From Gammaproteobacteria bacterium (GTDB taxonomy: Bacteria > Pseudomonadota > Gammaproteobacteria > SZUA-152), in assembly GCA_013151575.1 (NCBI GenBank), contig JAADHZ010000153.1, positions 1 to 34,575 of the forward strand: 34,575 bases of DNA. The letters run 5' to 3'. The notes below the pieces were generated by a model. It was not told where the DNA came from. It saw only the letters and a list, made by a program, of their open reading frames with translations, and did no database searches. Position numbers and translations under genes: made by a program. This document shows, in pieces, positions 16,586-24,037 of the stretch (position 1 is the first letter of the stretch; each line of letters opens with the position of its first letter).

Positions 16586-16720
16586 CACCGTCTTTAGACG
16601 GTGACTTTGATTTTAATGTTTTGACTCATGCGCGTTTATGATGGTGCGAGTGCGAGGTTGATGACTTTAGTCATCAGCACCGAATGCACTAACCCACCTA
16701 CTTTAGTAGGTGGTAGTTGA
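16586..16720 (+). mobile_element. Tandem TTTA-loop hairpins, possible IS200/IS605-end (PATE-like) element
   Basis: Three perfect stem-loops share a TTTA loop: CACCGTC-TTTA-GACGGTG (16586-16603), GATGAC-TTTA-GTCATC (16660-16675) and CCACCTAC-TTTA-GTAGGTGG (16694-16713). The middle one is extended by AGTGC (16649-16653) pairing with GCACT (16686-16690). Subterminal hairpins of this kind mark the ends of IS200/IS605 elements and their non-autonomous derivatives; the 3' part also resembles the scaffold of a TnpB-associated guide RNA. No tnpA or tnpB is present. Assignment is inference. Confidence 0.45.
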
Positions 16721-16743
16721 GTATTTCATGGGGTTTGTTGTGC

Positions 16744-16762
16744 TCGACACCAGGGGTGTCGA
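16744..16762. repeat. Short perfect hairpin
   Basis: TCGACACC-AGG-GGTGTCGA, an 8-base perfect stem with a 3-base loop. There is no T-run, so it is not an obvious terminator; it may belong to the same cluster of small palindromes as the TTTA hairpins. Confidence 0.4.
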
Positions 16763-16847
16763 CTGTTGAAAGAAAAGTTAATGGGATTTTCTGTCACGAG
16801 AATCTTCCCGCGATTTTTATGCGGTAACCCGGCAGGCTTTCACAAAC

Positions 16848-16883
16848 AACGAAGCCAGCCAGTCCTGCGGGGCTGGCTTCGTT
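16848..16883. terminator. Strong hairpin at the end of the cys operon
   Basis: AACGAAGCCAGCC (16848-16860) pairs perfectly with GGCTGGCTTCGTT (16871-16883) around a 10-base loop. It lies about 30 bases past the cysH stop on the minus strand. The T-run is clearer on the plus side (GGTATTTTTTAG), so it may work in both directions. Confidence 0.7.
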
Positions 16884-16911
16884 GGTATTTTTTAGTTTGA
16901 GGGGAAGGACG

Positions 16912-17592
16912 TCAGGATTTCACGTGCAGACCGCATTCCTTGGTTTCCGGGTTTTCCCACCACCAGCGCCCGGCGCGGATGTCCTCGCCCTTGCTGATAG
17001 CGCGAGTGCAGGGGGCGCAACCAATGCTGGGATAACCTTCGTTGTGCAGCGTGTTGTACGGCACATCGAACTCTTTGATGTAATCCCATACATCCTGCTC
17101 GGTCCAGTCCAGCAGCGGGTTGAACTTGGGCATGGCGTGAAGTTCATCCCACTCTTTGTGTTGCATGTCGGCTCGCGTCACCGCTTGCTCTCGGCGCAGG
17201 CCCGTCAGCCAGGCGGATTTGTTGCTGAGCGCCCGCTTCAGCGGCGCTAGCTTGCGCACCTGGCAGCACTGCTTGCGTTGTTCGACACTTTTGTAAAAAC
17301 CGTTGGGCCCATAGGTTGCGACAAATTCCGCCAGGCTGCCGCAATCTGGCGCGAAAATTTGCACCACGTCACCGTATTGGTCGCGCACCTGCTGCATAAG
17401 GGTGTAGGTGGCCTCCGGCAGGCGCCCGGTATCCAGGGTGAAAATTTCCACTTTCCGAGCGTGTTTGGTGATGATGTCCGTTAAGACCATATCTTCCACG
17501 CTGAAGCTGCTGGCCAGGGCGGCGGGGGCATAATCGCGGCCAATGTCCTGCACGCTGCTGCACAGGGCGGATATTTTTTTCTGCAATGACAT
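16912..17592 (-). CDS. cysH: Assimilatory adenylylsulfate (APS) reductase, [4Fe-4S] type
   Basis: Reduces activated sulfate to sulfite with thioredoxin. Counting from the ATG at 17592 (MSLQKKISAL; AAGGAG is 8 bases upstream, whereas the ATG two codons earlier is only 2 bases from it), the 226-residue protein has the PP-loop-like nucleotide site (ASSFSVEDMVL, FTLDTGRLPEAT), CysCys at 109-110 and CAPC at 192-195. CC plus CxxC ligates the [4Fe-4S] cluster that marks APS-using enzymes rather than PAPS-using E. coli CysH. The catalytic Cys is at 220 in the C-terminal KECGLH motif. Third gene of the minus-strand operon, about 60 bases after the sulfite reductase gene. Confidence 0.93.
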   Translation of the reverse strand: MSLQKKISALCSSVQDIGRDYAPAALASSFSVEDMVLTDIITKHARKVEIFTLDTGRLPEATYTLMQQVRDQYGDVVQIFAPDCGSLAEFVATYGPNGFYKSVEQRKQCCQVRKLAPLKRALSNKSAWLTGLRREQAVTRADMQHKEWDELHAMPKFNPLLDWTEQDVWDYIKEFDVPYNTLHNEGYPSIGCAPCTRAISKGEDIRAGRWWWENPETKECGLHVKS

Positions 17593-17656
17593 TTGCATGT
17601 CTCCTTGATAAGTGTCTTCTTGTTCTGCCGTGAATGGTGCGATTGTTTCCAGGTTT

Positions 17657-19735
17657 TTACACCGCCTGCGCTACAGGCTCCACGGACGGCAGGAAATCAC
17701 CAAGGTCCACGTCCACACACAGCTCGGCCACTAGGGCGGTCCATAGATCCTGGGCTGCGGTCAGGCGTTCAAACGCTGGCTCATCGAACTCGACTCGCAG
17801 TCGTGCGAGCTCCTGCGTGAACACCGCCAGCGACTCCGCTATGTACGCATGTGGCGATTTTTGTTCCGTTAACACTCGGCTAATTTCGGCGCCGATTTCT
17901 GTGAGGGATTCGGGCATAACGCTTACGCCATTCACATTGAGTAACGACTCGCCCACTAGTCGGGCGATGGCTTCGGCGCAATCCAGTGCTTGCTCTGGTT
18001 TGCGCGCCAAATGGAACACGCGGCGGTATTCGCGTTCGTGAGCGGCTTCGGAAAACCGTGATGACACGGCGTCCTCCGAAGCGCCAGCACATTCGCCGCC
18101 CCCCAGGGCCAGCACCCGGAAATTTTGTGCTTCACCGACATCTTGGCTGAGCGTCTCCACGTCAAAAGCGGTGACCGTCACCAGGTCCTCCAACAGCGTA
18201 TTAAAATAATCCGGTGCTTGCCGTTGCGTCCATTGGCGAAAAGAGTCGTTTTCCTGCCGGGTGTCGGCGAAGGCTTGTTTGATGCGCGTGATTGCCGCCG
18301 AGGCACGCAATGCTGGTATTTCCGGGCCTTTGGTGGCGATATCACCCCCCGCACAACCTTCGCCGCCGAGGTGAAAGCGGTAGCTGGGAATCAGTTTCCC
18401 GTAGTGGCGTCGTCCCTCGCCATGCAGGCCGATGTCGCCCACATAGGGCTGGGCGCAACCGTTATGGCAACCACTGACGCGAATGCGCAAATCGGTGTCG
18501 CCACCGTCCAGTTGCTCACACAGGGTTCGGGATGCAGTGATACCCAGTCGGCAAGTCCAAGTGCCCGGGCAGGACACCACGTCATCACCGGCCTTCGGTG
18601 TTCCCAGGCCCAGCGCTTCCAAGTCTTGCTGCACCGGGTTTAGCTCCGTTTTGGGGATGTGCAGCAACACCAGATTTTGGTCCTGTGTCACTCGTGCCTC
18701 GCTCAGACTGCGGCTTTGTAACAGCTCTGCCAAACCTCGCAGCTGGTTCACGTTCAGATCACCGAGGGGCAGGCTCACTGGTACCACGTAATGCCCTCTT
18801 TGTTTTTGTTCCAGTACGGTGCGGGGTGCACCTGCTGCGCCCGTAAACGATTTTTCAGGGTTTTCAGCGTCACTCCACTCACCAGTGGGCAAGGCATCGT
18901 GCGCGTACACTTGGCCGGTGCGCACCAGCTCTTCCCGGTATTTTTCGAGAAAACCCTCCGGCGTTAGCCGCTCAACCAAAAATTTGAGCCGTGCCCGCGC
19001 CCGACGTTTGCGATCAGAATGGCGGTGATGCAGGGCCAGCACGGCCTCAATCACCGGCAGCAGTTCGCGCTCCTCAACGAACTCTTCCACCACAATGGCG
19101 TGGCGTGGCTTGTGCCCTAGGCCACCACCGGCCAGCACTCGAAAGCCGTTACGGCCCTCGCGCTGCAACGCAATCACCGCCAGGTCGTGGAACATACCCT
19201 GGGCACAATCGGATTCACAACCGGAAAAACTCATTTTGAATTTGCGCGGCAGATGCTGGGTCAGCGGGTGACGCAGGAAACGTTTGGATACGGCCTCCAC
19301 CAGCGGCTGCACGTTGGTGCATTCCGCAGGGCAAACACCGGCCAGCGGGCAGGCCGTGACATTGCGCACGGTATTGCCGCAGGCCTCGCGGGAGGTCAGC
19401 CCCAGCTCGGCCAGTTGCTCCACCGCCGCCGGGGTTTGGGTCAGCGGAATGCTGTGCAGTTGCAGATCCTGACGAGTCGTGATGCTAACCATGTCCTCTG
19501 GCGAGTATTTCGCCAGCACATCCGCTACACCATGCAGCTGCGCGGCCGATACTTGGCCGCCGGGCAGCTTGATACGTATCATGTGTACGCCGTCCTGGCG
19601 CTGGCCGTAAATTCCCTGTTGCAGGCGAGTGGCCTGGAAACGCGCCTCATCCATATCGCCACGCTCAAACGTCGCCACCGCTTCCCGGTAACGCACTAAC
19701 TCTTCCTGCTCAACCCAAATATTGTCTTTCGACAT
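17657..19735 (-). CDS. cysI: Siroheme nitrite/sulfite reductase with an extra C-terminal domain
   Basis: Reduces sulfite to sulfide, the step after CysH; the neighbours favour sulfite over nitrite. The ATG at 19735 is chosen because GGAG lies 7 bases before it; a GTG two codons earlier is too close to that site. Of 692 residues, about 1-500 contain two repeats of the ferredoxin-like plus siroheme-binding unit. The second repeat has CPGTWTC (389-395) and SGCHNGC (423-427), the usual [4Fe-4S]-siroheme ligands. The first also has CPLAGVC (129-135) and SGCESDC (173-177), which E. coli CysI lacks. About residues 505-692 are a mostly helical extension absent from E. coli CysI, of unknown role. No CysJ flavoprotein is adjacent, so the electron donor may be ferredoxin. 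Confidence 0.88.
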   Translation of the reverse strand: MSKDNIWVEQEELVRYREAVATFERGDMDEARFQATRLQQGIYGQRQDGVHMIRIKLPGGQVSAAQLHGVADVLAKYSPEDMVSITTRQDLQLHSIPLTQTPAAVEQLAELGLTSREACGNTVRNVTACPLAGVCPAECTNVQPLVEAVSKRFLRHPLTQHLPRKFKMSFSGCESDCAQGMFHDLAVIALQREGRNGFRVLAGGGLGHKPRHAIVVEEFVEERELLPVIEAVLALHHRHSDRKRRARARLKFLVERLTPEGFLEKYREELVRTGQVYAHDALPTGEWSDAENPEKSFTGAAGAPRTVLEQKQRGHYVVPVSLPLGDLNVNQLRGLAELLQSRSLSEARVTQDQNLVLLHIPKTELNPVQQDLEALGLGTPKAGDDVVSCPGTWTCRLGITASRTLCEQLDGGDTDLRIRVSGCHNGCAQPYVGDIGLHGEGRRHYGKLIPSYRFHLGGEGCAGGDIATKGPEIPALRASAAITRIKQAFADTRQENDSFRQWTQRQAPDYFNTLLEDLVTVTAFDVETLSQDVGEAQNFRVLALGGGECAGASEDAVSSRFSEAAHEREYRRVFHLARKPEQALDCAEAIARLVGESLLNVNGVSVMPESLTEIGAEISRVLTEQKSPHAYIAESLAVFTQELARLRVEFDEPAFERLTAAQDLWTALVAELCVDVDLGDFLPSVEPVAQAV

Positions 19736-19782
19736 TTTCACTCTCCTACTTCTTCAGTCAATTCTTTACGTCGGGGTCGCGT

Positions 19783-20568
19783 TCAGGCCACTAGGCGAAC
19801 ACCAACCACCAACAACAATATGGCCAGCACCGGCCGTAACCACAGCTCCGGGAACACGGAGCTCAAGCGGCTGCCCAGATAAATGCCGGGCAGGGAACCT
19901 ATCAGCAGCGCACCCAGCAAGGTCAAATCCACTGTACCCAGCTGCCAGTGGCCGAGACCGGCCAGGGCCGTTAGCGGTACCGCATGGGCCAAGTCGGTGC
20001 CCACTATCCGCGTTGCGCTCAACCGCGGATACAACCACAGCAACACCGCCGCACCCAGCGCGCCGGCACCCACCGACGTCAGTGTCACCAGCACCCCGAG
20101 CACAATGCCCGTCGCCACGGTGGCCAATGCCTGGCGTTTGTCCATCCGCTTCCGCTCTGCCGGCATGGGTTCCTGCGGCGGCTTTTTCGCAGCCCCCCAC
20201 AAACGCCACAGCAGCGCGGCGGCGGTGAGAATCAACGCCACCCCCAGGGTGGTGGTAATAAATTCTTGCGCCTGCTCGGTGTGGGTATCGACTTGCCTCA
20301 GTACCATCAGGGTGACAAAGGCCGCAGGCAGGCTTCCGCTGGCTAGGCGGCGCACAATGCGCCAGTCCACGGTGTGCTGGCGGGCATGCACCCAGACCCC
20401 GTTGGCCTTGGTAATGGCTGCAAAAATCAGGTCGGTGCCCACTGCAATGGCAGGTGCGATGCCGAAACCGAAGATAAGCAACGGAGTCATCAGCGCCCCA
20501 CCGCCTACGCCGGTTAGCCCTACCATCAGGCCTACGCCGAAGCCCGAAAGAATAAAAAAAATGTCCAC
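19783..20568 (-). CDS. TauE/SafE-family membrane transporter, probably sulfite or sulfate
   Basis: 261 residues with about eight hydrophobic helices and the family's repeated pattern: GLTGVGGGALMTPLLIFGFGI (in part, near residues 18-35) in the first half and LTSVGAGALGAAVLLWLYP in the second. TauE/SafE proteins move sulfur oxyanions or organosulfonates. It is the first gene of the cys operon, 47 bases before the sulfite reductase start, so import of sulfate/sulfite for assimilation is the likely job; direction of transport cannot be read from sequence. The start is ATG at 20568, with no strong Shine-Dalgarno. Confidence 0.85.
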   Translation of the reverse strand: MDIFFILSGFGVGLMVGLTGVGGGALMTPLLIFGFGIAPAIAVGTDLIFAAITKANGVWVHARQHTVDWRIVRRLASGSLPAAFVTLMVLRQVDTHTEQAQEFITTTLGVALILTAAALLWRLWGAAKKPPQEPMPAERKRMDKRQALATVATGIVLGVLVTLTSVGAGALGAAVLLWLYPRLSATRIVGTDLAHAVPLTALAGLGHWQLGTVDLTLLGALLIGSLPGIYLGSRLSSVFPELWLRPVLAILLLVVGVRLVA

Positions 20569-20598
20569 GCGTGGGCGGCCCTCTATTTCAGTGGGCGT

Positions 20599-20627
20599 AC
20601 TTTAGCGGCAGACAAATAGATTGAAAA
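20599..20627 (-). promoter_or_regulatory. Probable promoter of the cys operon
   Basis: On the minus strand TTTTCA (20622-20627) and TAAAGT (20599-20604) are 17 bases apart. The -35 overlaps the -35 of the divergent cysB-type promoter, so the two would compete or share an activator site. Confidence 0.4.
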
Positions 20628-20649
20628 AGAATAAATATGACTATATAAA
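20621..20649 (+). promoter_or_regulatory. Probable promoter of the cysB-type regulator gene
   Basis: TTGAAA (20621-20626) and TATAAA (20644-20649) with 17-base spacing, a good sigma-70 match, located about 50 bases upstream of the chosen start codon. It lies in the AT-rich divergent region where a LysR-type regulator normally binds. Confidence 0.6.
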
Positions 20650-20697
20650 GACTAAATCGTTCTAAACATGCCCATCAAACCAAGGAACAATACCGCC

Positions 20698-21624
20698 ATG
20701 AAGCTGCACCAGTTACGCTACATCTGCGAAGTGGCCGATCGGCGCCTCAATGTCTCCGACGCCGCCGAGGCTATGCACACCTCACAACCGGGGGTCAGCA
20801 AGCAAATTCGGCTGCTGGAATCGGAGTTGGGAGTGCCCCTTTTTTCGCGCACTGGCAAACGCCTCACGGCGGTGACCGAGCCGGGCGCTGAGGTGATTCA
20901 GGCTGCGCGGCGGGCGTTGCGCGAGGTGGAAAATATCCGCCGCATCGGTGCGAACTATCGTGGTGATGCCAGTGGCGAGCTGCGTCTCGCCACTACCCAT
21001 ACCCAGGCCCGCTACGTGCTGCCTCCAGTGATTCAGCAATTTCGCCAGCGTTACCCCCGCGTGCGCCTGCAATTGCGGCAAGGCAGCCCGGAGCAAATTT
21101 GCGACATGGCTGCACAGGGTGAGGTAGACCTCGCCATTGCTACCGAGGCGGTGGCGGCTTCCGAGGGTTTGGTGGCCCTGCCGTGTTATCGCTGGTGTCA
21201 TTGCGTGGTGGTGCCCGTAGACCATCCTTTGTTGAATAAAAAAACACGGCTGTCGTTGGAGGATCTGGCGGCTTACCCCGTCATCACCTACGATTTCACC
21301 TTCGCTGGGCGCTCGTTGCTGAGCCAGACCTTTGAGGATGCTGGACTCTCTCCGGAAGTGGTGCTCACCGCGCTGGATTCGGACGTGATCAAGACCTACG
21401 TGGAGCTGGGGCTGGGCATCGGCCTGCTGGCCAATGTGGCCTTCGATCCGGAGCGGGACACCGAGCTACGCGCTATCAGTACCTCACATCTGTTCCCCGC
21501 CAGCACCACCTGGGTGGGTATCCGTCGCGGCACCTATCTGCGCGGTTATTTGTATGACTTCATCGAACTGTTCGCGCCCAAGCTGAAAAAGTCCATCATC
21601 AAGGCAGCGCTTAACATCAGTTGA
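20698..21624 (+). CDS. cysB: CysB-type LysR-family regulator of sulfur assimilation
   Basis: LysR-type regulator with an N-terminal winged helix-turn-helix (MKLHQLRYICEVADRRLNVS, then SQPGVSKQIRLLESELG) and a C-terminal ligand-binding domain (about residues 85-300). The start MKLHQLRYI is the canonical CysB/Cbl start, with AAGGA 13 bases upstream; an in-frame ATG at 20668 gives an unlikely extension. The 308-residue length is close to CysB (324). CysB proteins sense N-acetylserine or sulfide/thiosulfate and activate sulfate-assimilation genes; here the gene is divergent from the tauE-cysI-cysH operon, which is its obvious target. Ligand identity is inferred from the family. Confidence 0.9.
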   Translation: MKLHQLRYICEVADRRLNVSDAAEAMHTSQPGVSKQIRLLESELGVPLFSRTGKRLTAVTEPGAEVIQAARRALREVENIRRIGANYRGDASGELRLATTHTQARYVLPPVIQQFRQRYPRVRLQLRQGSPEQICDMAAQGEVDLAIATEAVAASEGLVALPCYRWCHCVVVPVDHPLLNKKTRLSLEDLAAYPVITYDFTFAGRSLLSQTFEDAGLSPEVVLTALDSDVIKTYVELGLGIGLLANVAFDPERDTELRAISTSHLFPASTTWVGIRRGTYLRGYLYDFIELFAPKLKKSIIKAALNIS

Positions 21625-21628
21625 GCGG

Positions 21629-21670
21629 ACGTTAAAAGACCCGCTGAAAAATAAGCGGGTCCTTTAACGT
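21629..21670. terminator. Bidirectional terminator between cysB and rpoH
   Basis: A long near-perfect palindrome: ACGTTAAAAGACCCGCT pairs with AGCGGGTCCTTTAACGT around GAAAAATA. On the minus strand the GACCCGCT stem is followed by TTTT, so it suits the end of rpoH; on the plus strand it ends cysB. A second small hairpin, GGGGT-GTAAA-ACCCC (21684-21698), stands between it and rpoH. Confidence 0.75.
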
Positions 21671-21744
21671 CGTTTAGGGTTAAGGGGTGTAAAACCCCAT
21701 GCCTTTAAAAGGCTGAATAGTTGCATTCGAGGCCTACGAATTGA

Positions 21745-22596
21745 TTATGCCGCCAATGCTCCTTTCATCTTTTTCATCGCATTTACTTCTAGCTGGCGGA
21801 TGCGTTCTGCGGAAATACCGTATTTTGCGGCCAAATCATGCAAGGTGGCCTTTTTCTCCGACAACCAGCGACTCTTAACGATGTCCTGGCTGCGTTCGTC
21901 GAGATTGGCCAACGCATCAGCAAGCAAATTATTGTTATGAGTTTCCCAGTTTTCCGCCTCCAGCTGCGTGGCAGGTTCCATGCTCATGTCTTGCAGGTAA
22001 CCGGCGGGGGCGGGTTTGAAATCACTGTCGTCGTCAGCACCGTAACCATCGAAGGCAGTGTCTTTCCCGCTCATGCGTTCTTCCATCTGACGCACGGTGG
22101 CTTCGGGCACGTCCAGCTCACGGGCGACGCGCTCCACTTCCGCCTGAGTGAACCAGCCGAGGCGTTTTTTGTTTTTGCGCAGATTGAAAAAAAGTTTGCG
22201 CTGGGCTTTGGTGGTGGCCAGTTTAACCACGCGCCAGTTGCGCAAAATGTACTCGTGAATCTCGGCACGAATCCAATGCACCGCGAAAGAAACCAAACGT
22301 ACATTGTGGCTGGTATCAAAGCGCTTGACCGCCTTCATCAGGCCGATGTTGCCTTCCTGAATGAGGTCTGCCTGCGCCAAACCGTAACCGCTGTAACCCT
22401 TGGCCACGTGAATCACAAAACGCAGATGTGACATAACTAACCGCCGCGCCGCATTAAGGTCACCTTTTTCGCGCAGGCGGGTGGCAAGATCTCGTTCCTC
22501 TTCCACGCTGAGCATGGGTACCTGCGCCGCAGCCGAAATATAGGCCTCAAGGCTGCCGGTGGGGACGGCGAGATCGACAGTCAAATTTTTGTTCAT
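21745..22596 (-). CDS. rpoH: RNA polymerase heat-shock sigma factor RpoH (sigma-32)
   Basis: Directs RNA polymerase to heat-shock promoters. From the ATG at 22596 ([17 protein letters not shown] is about 6 bases upstream, better than the in-frame ATG at 22623) it has 283 residues, the normal length. Visible are region 2 ([33 protein letters not shown]), the RpoH box QRKLFFNLR at about residues 132-140, which distinguishes it from RpoS and RpoD, and region 4 ([23 protein letters not shown]) at the C-terminus. It lies downstream of ftsX in the same direction, the conserved gammaproteobacterial order, but has its own promoter. A terminator follows. Confidence 0.96.
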   Translation of the reverse strand: MNKNLTVDLAVPTGSLEAYISAAAQVPMLSVEEERDLATRLREKGDLNAARRLVMSHLRFVIHVAKGYSGYGLAQADLIQEGNIGLMKAVKRFDTSHNVRLVSFAVHWIRAEIHEYILRNWRVVKLATTKAQRKLFFNLRKNKKRLGWFTQAEVERVARELDVPEATVRQMEERMSGKDTAFDGYGADDDSDFKPAPAGYLQDMSMEPATQLEAENWETHNNNLLADALANLDERSQDIVKSRWLSEKKATLHDLAAKYGISAERIRQLEVNAMKKMKGALAA

Positions 22597-22629
22597 GGGT
22601 TCTCCTTCATTATCCTCTTTCATACCATC

Positions 22630-22659
22630 ATTTTAGCAATCAGGTGCTGAGAGTGCCAA
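22630..22659 (-). promoter_or_regulatory. Probable rpoH promoter
   Basis: On the minus strand TTGGCA (22654-22659) and TAAAAT (22630-22635) are 18 bases apart, a good sigma-70 match, about 34 bases before the rpoH start codon. Confidence 0.6.
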
Positions 22660-22761
22660 GCTACATTGAAGTTCCCTGATATTGCAAACGATTTCACCAT
22701 CGGTTTGCCCCGGTCTCCGTCGCACGGGAGAGGGGAAAGTCGCCGTCAAAAATCGACAAAA

Positions 22762-23712
22762 TCAAGTAGGCTCAATAGCTTGCAGATGCCTGCCCACTGC
22801 CAGCCACGAGCCCAGCAGGCCCAACACAATGCCACTGCCCAGCAAAATGGCCACCGTCGCCAAGCCTACCCCGCCCAGGGAAAACTCGCTGTCGTAAAGG
22901 AGCGACAAGTGATTCACCGGGTCGCTGAGCAGGCCCAGCAGGGTCGCCACCAGCAGCCACGCCAATACCGCACCCATCAAACCGTACCAAAAACCTGTGT
23001 AAAGGAATGGCCGACGGATGAAGGCGTTGGTGGCGCCGATGAGTTTGGTTACGATGATTTCCTGGCTGCGGCTGAGAATGGTGAGCCGAATGGTATTGCC
23101 CACCACCAGCAGAATCGCCAATGCCAGCAAGCCCGCCAGCAGCAGCACGCCGCGTTTGCCTAATTCAATAATGCCGGACAGACGTCGCACCCATTCCATG
23201 TCCAGTTGGGCCAAATCCACGGACTCCAGTTTTTGCACCCGGTTCAGCAATATTTCCATATTCACAGGTTTCGCCGCTTCGGCGGTAGGCCGCAGTACCA
23301 GCACTGCTGGCAGCGGGTTTTCGTCCAGCACATCCAGCGCACCGCCAAAGCCGGATTGCTCGCGGAACTCCGCCAGCGCCTGCTCGCGGGAGATGTAACG
23401 CACCTCGGCCACGTCGTCCCAGTCACGCAGCTTGTCGGCCAGTGACGTGATGCGTGACTCCGGCACACCGGGTTTGAGGAACAACGACATTTGCGCCGTT
23501 CCCTCCCAGCCCGTGGACAACTGCTGCACGTTTTGCAGCAAGACGTGCAGTCCGGCGGGCAAGGCCAGGGCGATACCGATTACCGCCGCCGTCATCAGCG
23601 TCGCTAGCGGCGTGCGCCACAATACGCCAAGGGACGACACCAACACCCACAGGTGGTGGGTGAAGTAGGCGTTGATTCGGCTGCGGGGTTTGTTGTTGGT
23701 TTTTTCTTTCAT
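22762..23712 (-). CDS. ftsX: Cell-division permease FtsX
   Basis: FtsX is the membrane half of the FtsEX complex, which activates peptidoglycan hydrolases at the septum. From the ATG at 23712 (MKEKTNNKPRS) it has 316 residues. It shows a cytoplasmic N-terminus (AYFTHHLWVLVSSLGVLWRTP), a first helix (LATLMTAAVIGIALALPAGL), a periplasmic domain (about residues 60-175) and three more helices, the normal four-helix FtsX fold. No Shine-Dalgarno is obvious at this start. rpoH follows 165 bases downstream as usual, but ftsE, which normally sits immediately upstream, is absent, and an inverted-repeat element lies 80-260 bases upstream instead. Confidence 0.93.
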   Translation of the reverse strand: MKEKTNNKPRSRINAYFTHHLWVLVSSLGVLWRTPLATLMTAAVIGIALALPAGLHVLLQNVQQLSTGWEGTAQMSLFLKPGVPESRITSLADKLRDWDDVAEVRYISREQALAEFREQSGFGGALDVLDENPLPAVLVLRPTAEAAKPVNMEILLNRVQKLESVDLAQLDMEWVRRLSGIIELGKRGVLLLAGLLALAILLVVGNTIRLTILSRSQEIIVTKLIGATNAFIRRPFLYTGFWYGLMGAVLAWLLVATLLGLLSDPVNHLSLLYDSEFSLGGVGLATVAILLGSGIVLGLLGSWLAVGRHLQAIEPT

Positions 23713-23790
23713 TTTGTTGGGCAAGACTGCTTTAGTCCGATTCTCACATCCTCTACTGTAAATCATCATCTCATGGGGAAATTCAAACCG

Positions 23791-23970
23791 CTAGGAGTCT
23801 GTCGGGCTTAGGAAATCGTAGCGAGGGAAAGTCATTTTGAGTCCATTTTTTTGATCGTTTGAGGCGAATATTGGATATATATATTGGATATATTCAACGA
23901 CAAGGATCGAGAAAATGGGTCAAAATGAATTTTCCGCAGTAGATTCATCCTAAGTCCGACAGACTCCTAG
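23791..23970. mobile_element. 180 bp inverted-repeat element (MITE-like) upstream of ftsX
   Basis: Outer ends CTAGGAGTCTGTCGGGCTTA (23791) and TAAGTCCGACAGACTCCTAG (ending 23970) are reverse complements at 22 of 23 positions counting the adjacent GGA/TCC. Imperfect pairing continues inward: AAAGTCATTTTGAGTCCATT on the left mirrors AATGGGTCAAAATGAATTTT on the right, so the arms reach about 70 bases. The centre holds ATTGGATATAT repeated twice. No ORF. It resembles the two ends of an insertion sequence brought together; the parent IS family is not assignable here with certainty. Confidence 0.75.
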
Positions 23971-24037
23971 AATAGCACTGCGAATGTCACTCACAAACGC
24001 CCTGTGGCGGGCCATTGAATATACGGAGTATTGCTGC

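Noticed and set aside
22630-22665. Sigma-54-like TTGGCAC...TTGCT upstream of rpoH
   Set aside because: The GG to GC distance is much longer than the fixed sigma-54 spacing; a sigma-70 reading with TAAAAT fits better.
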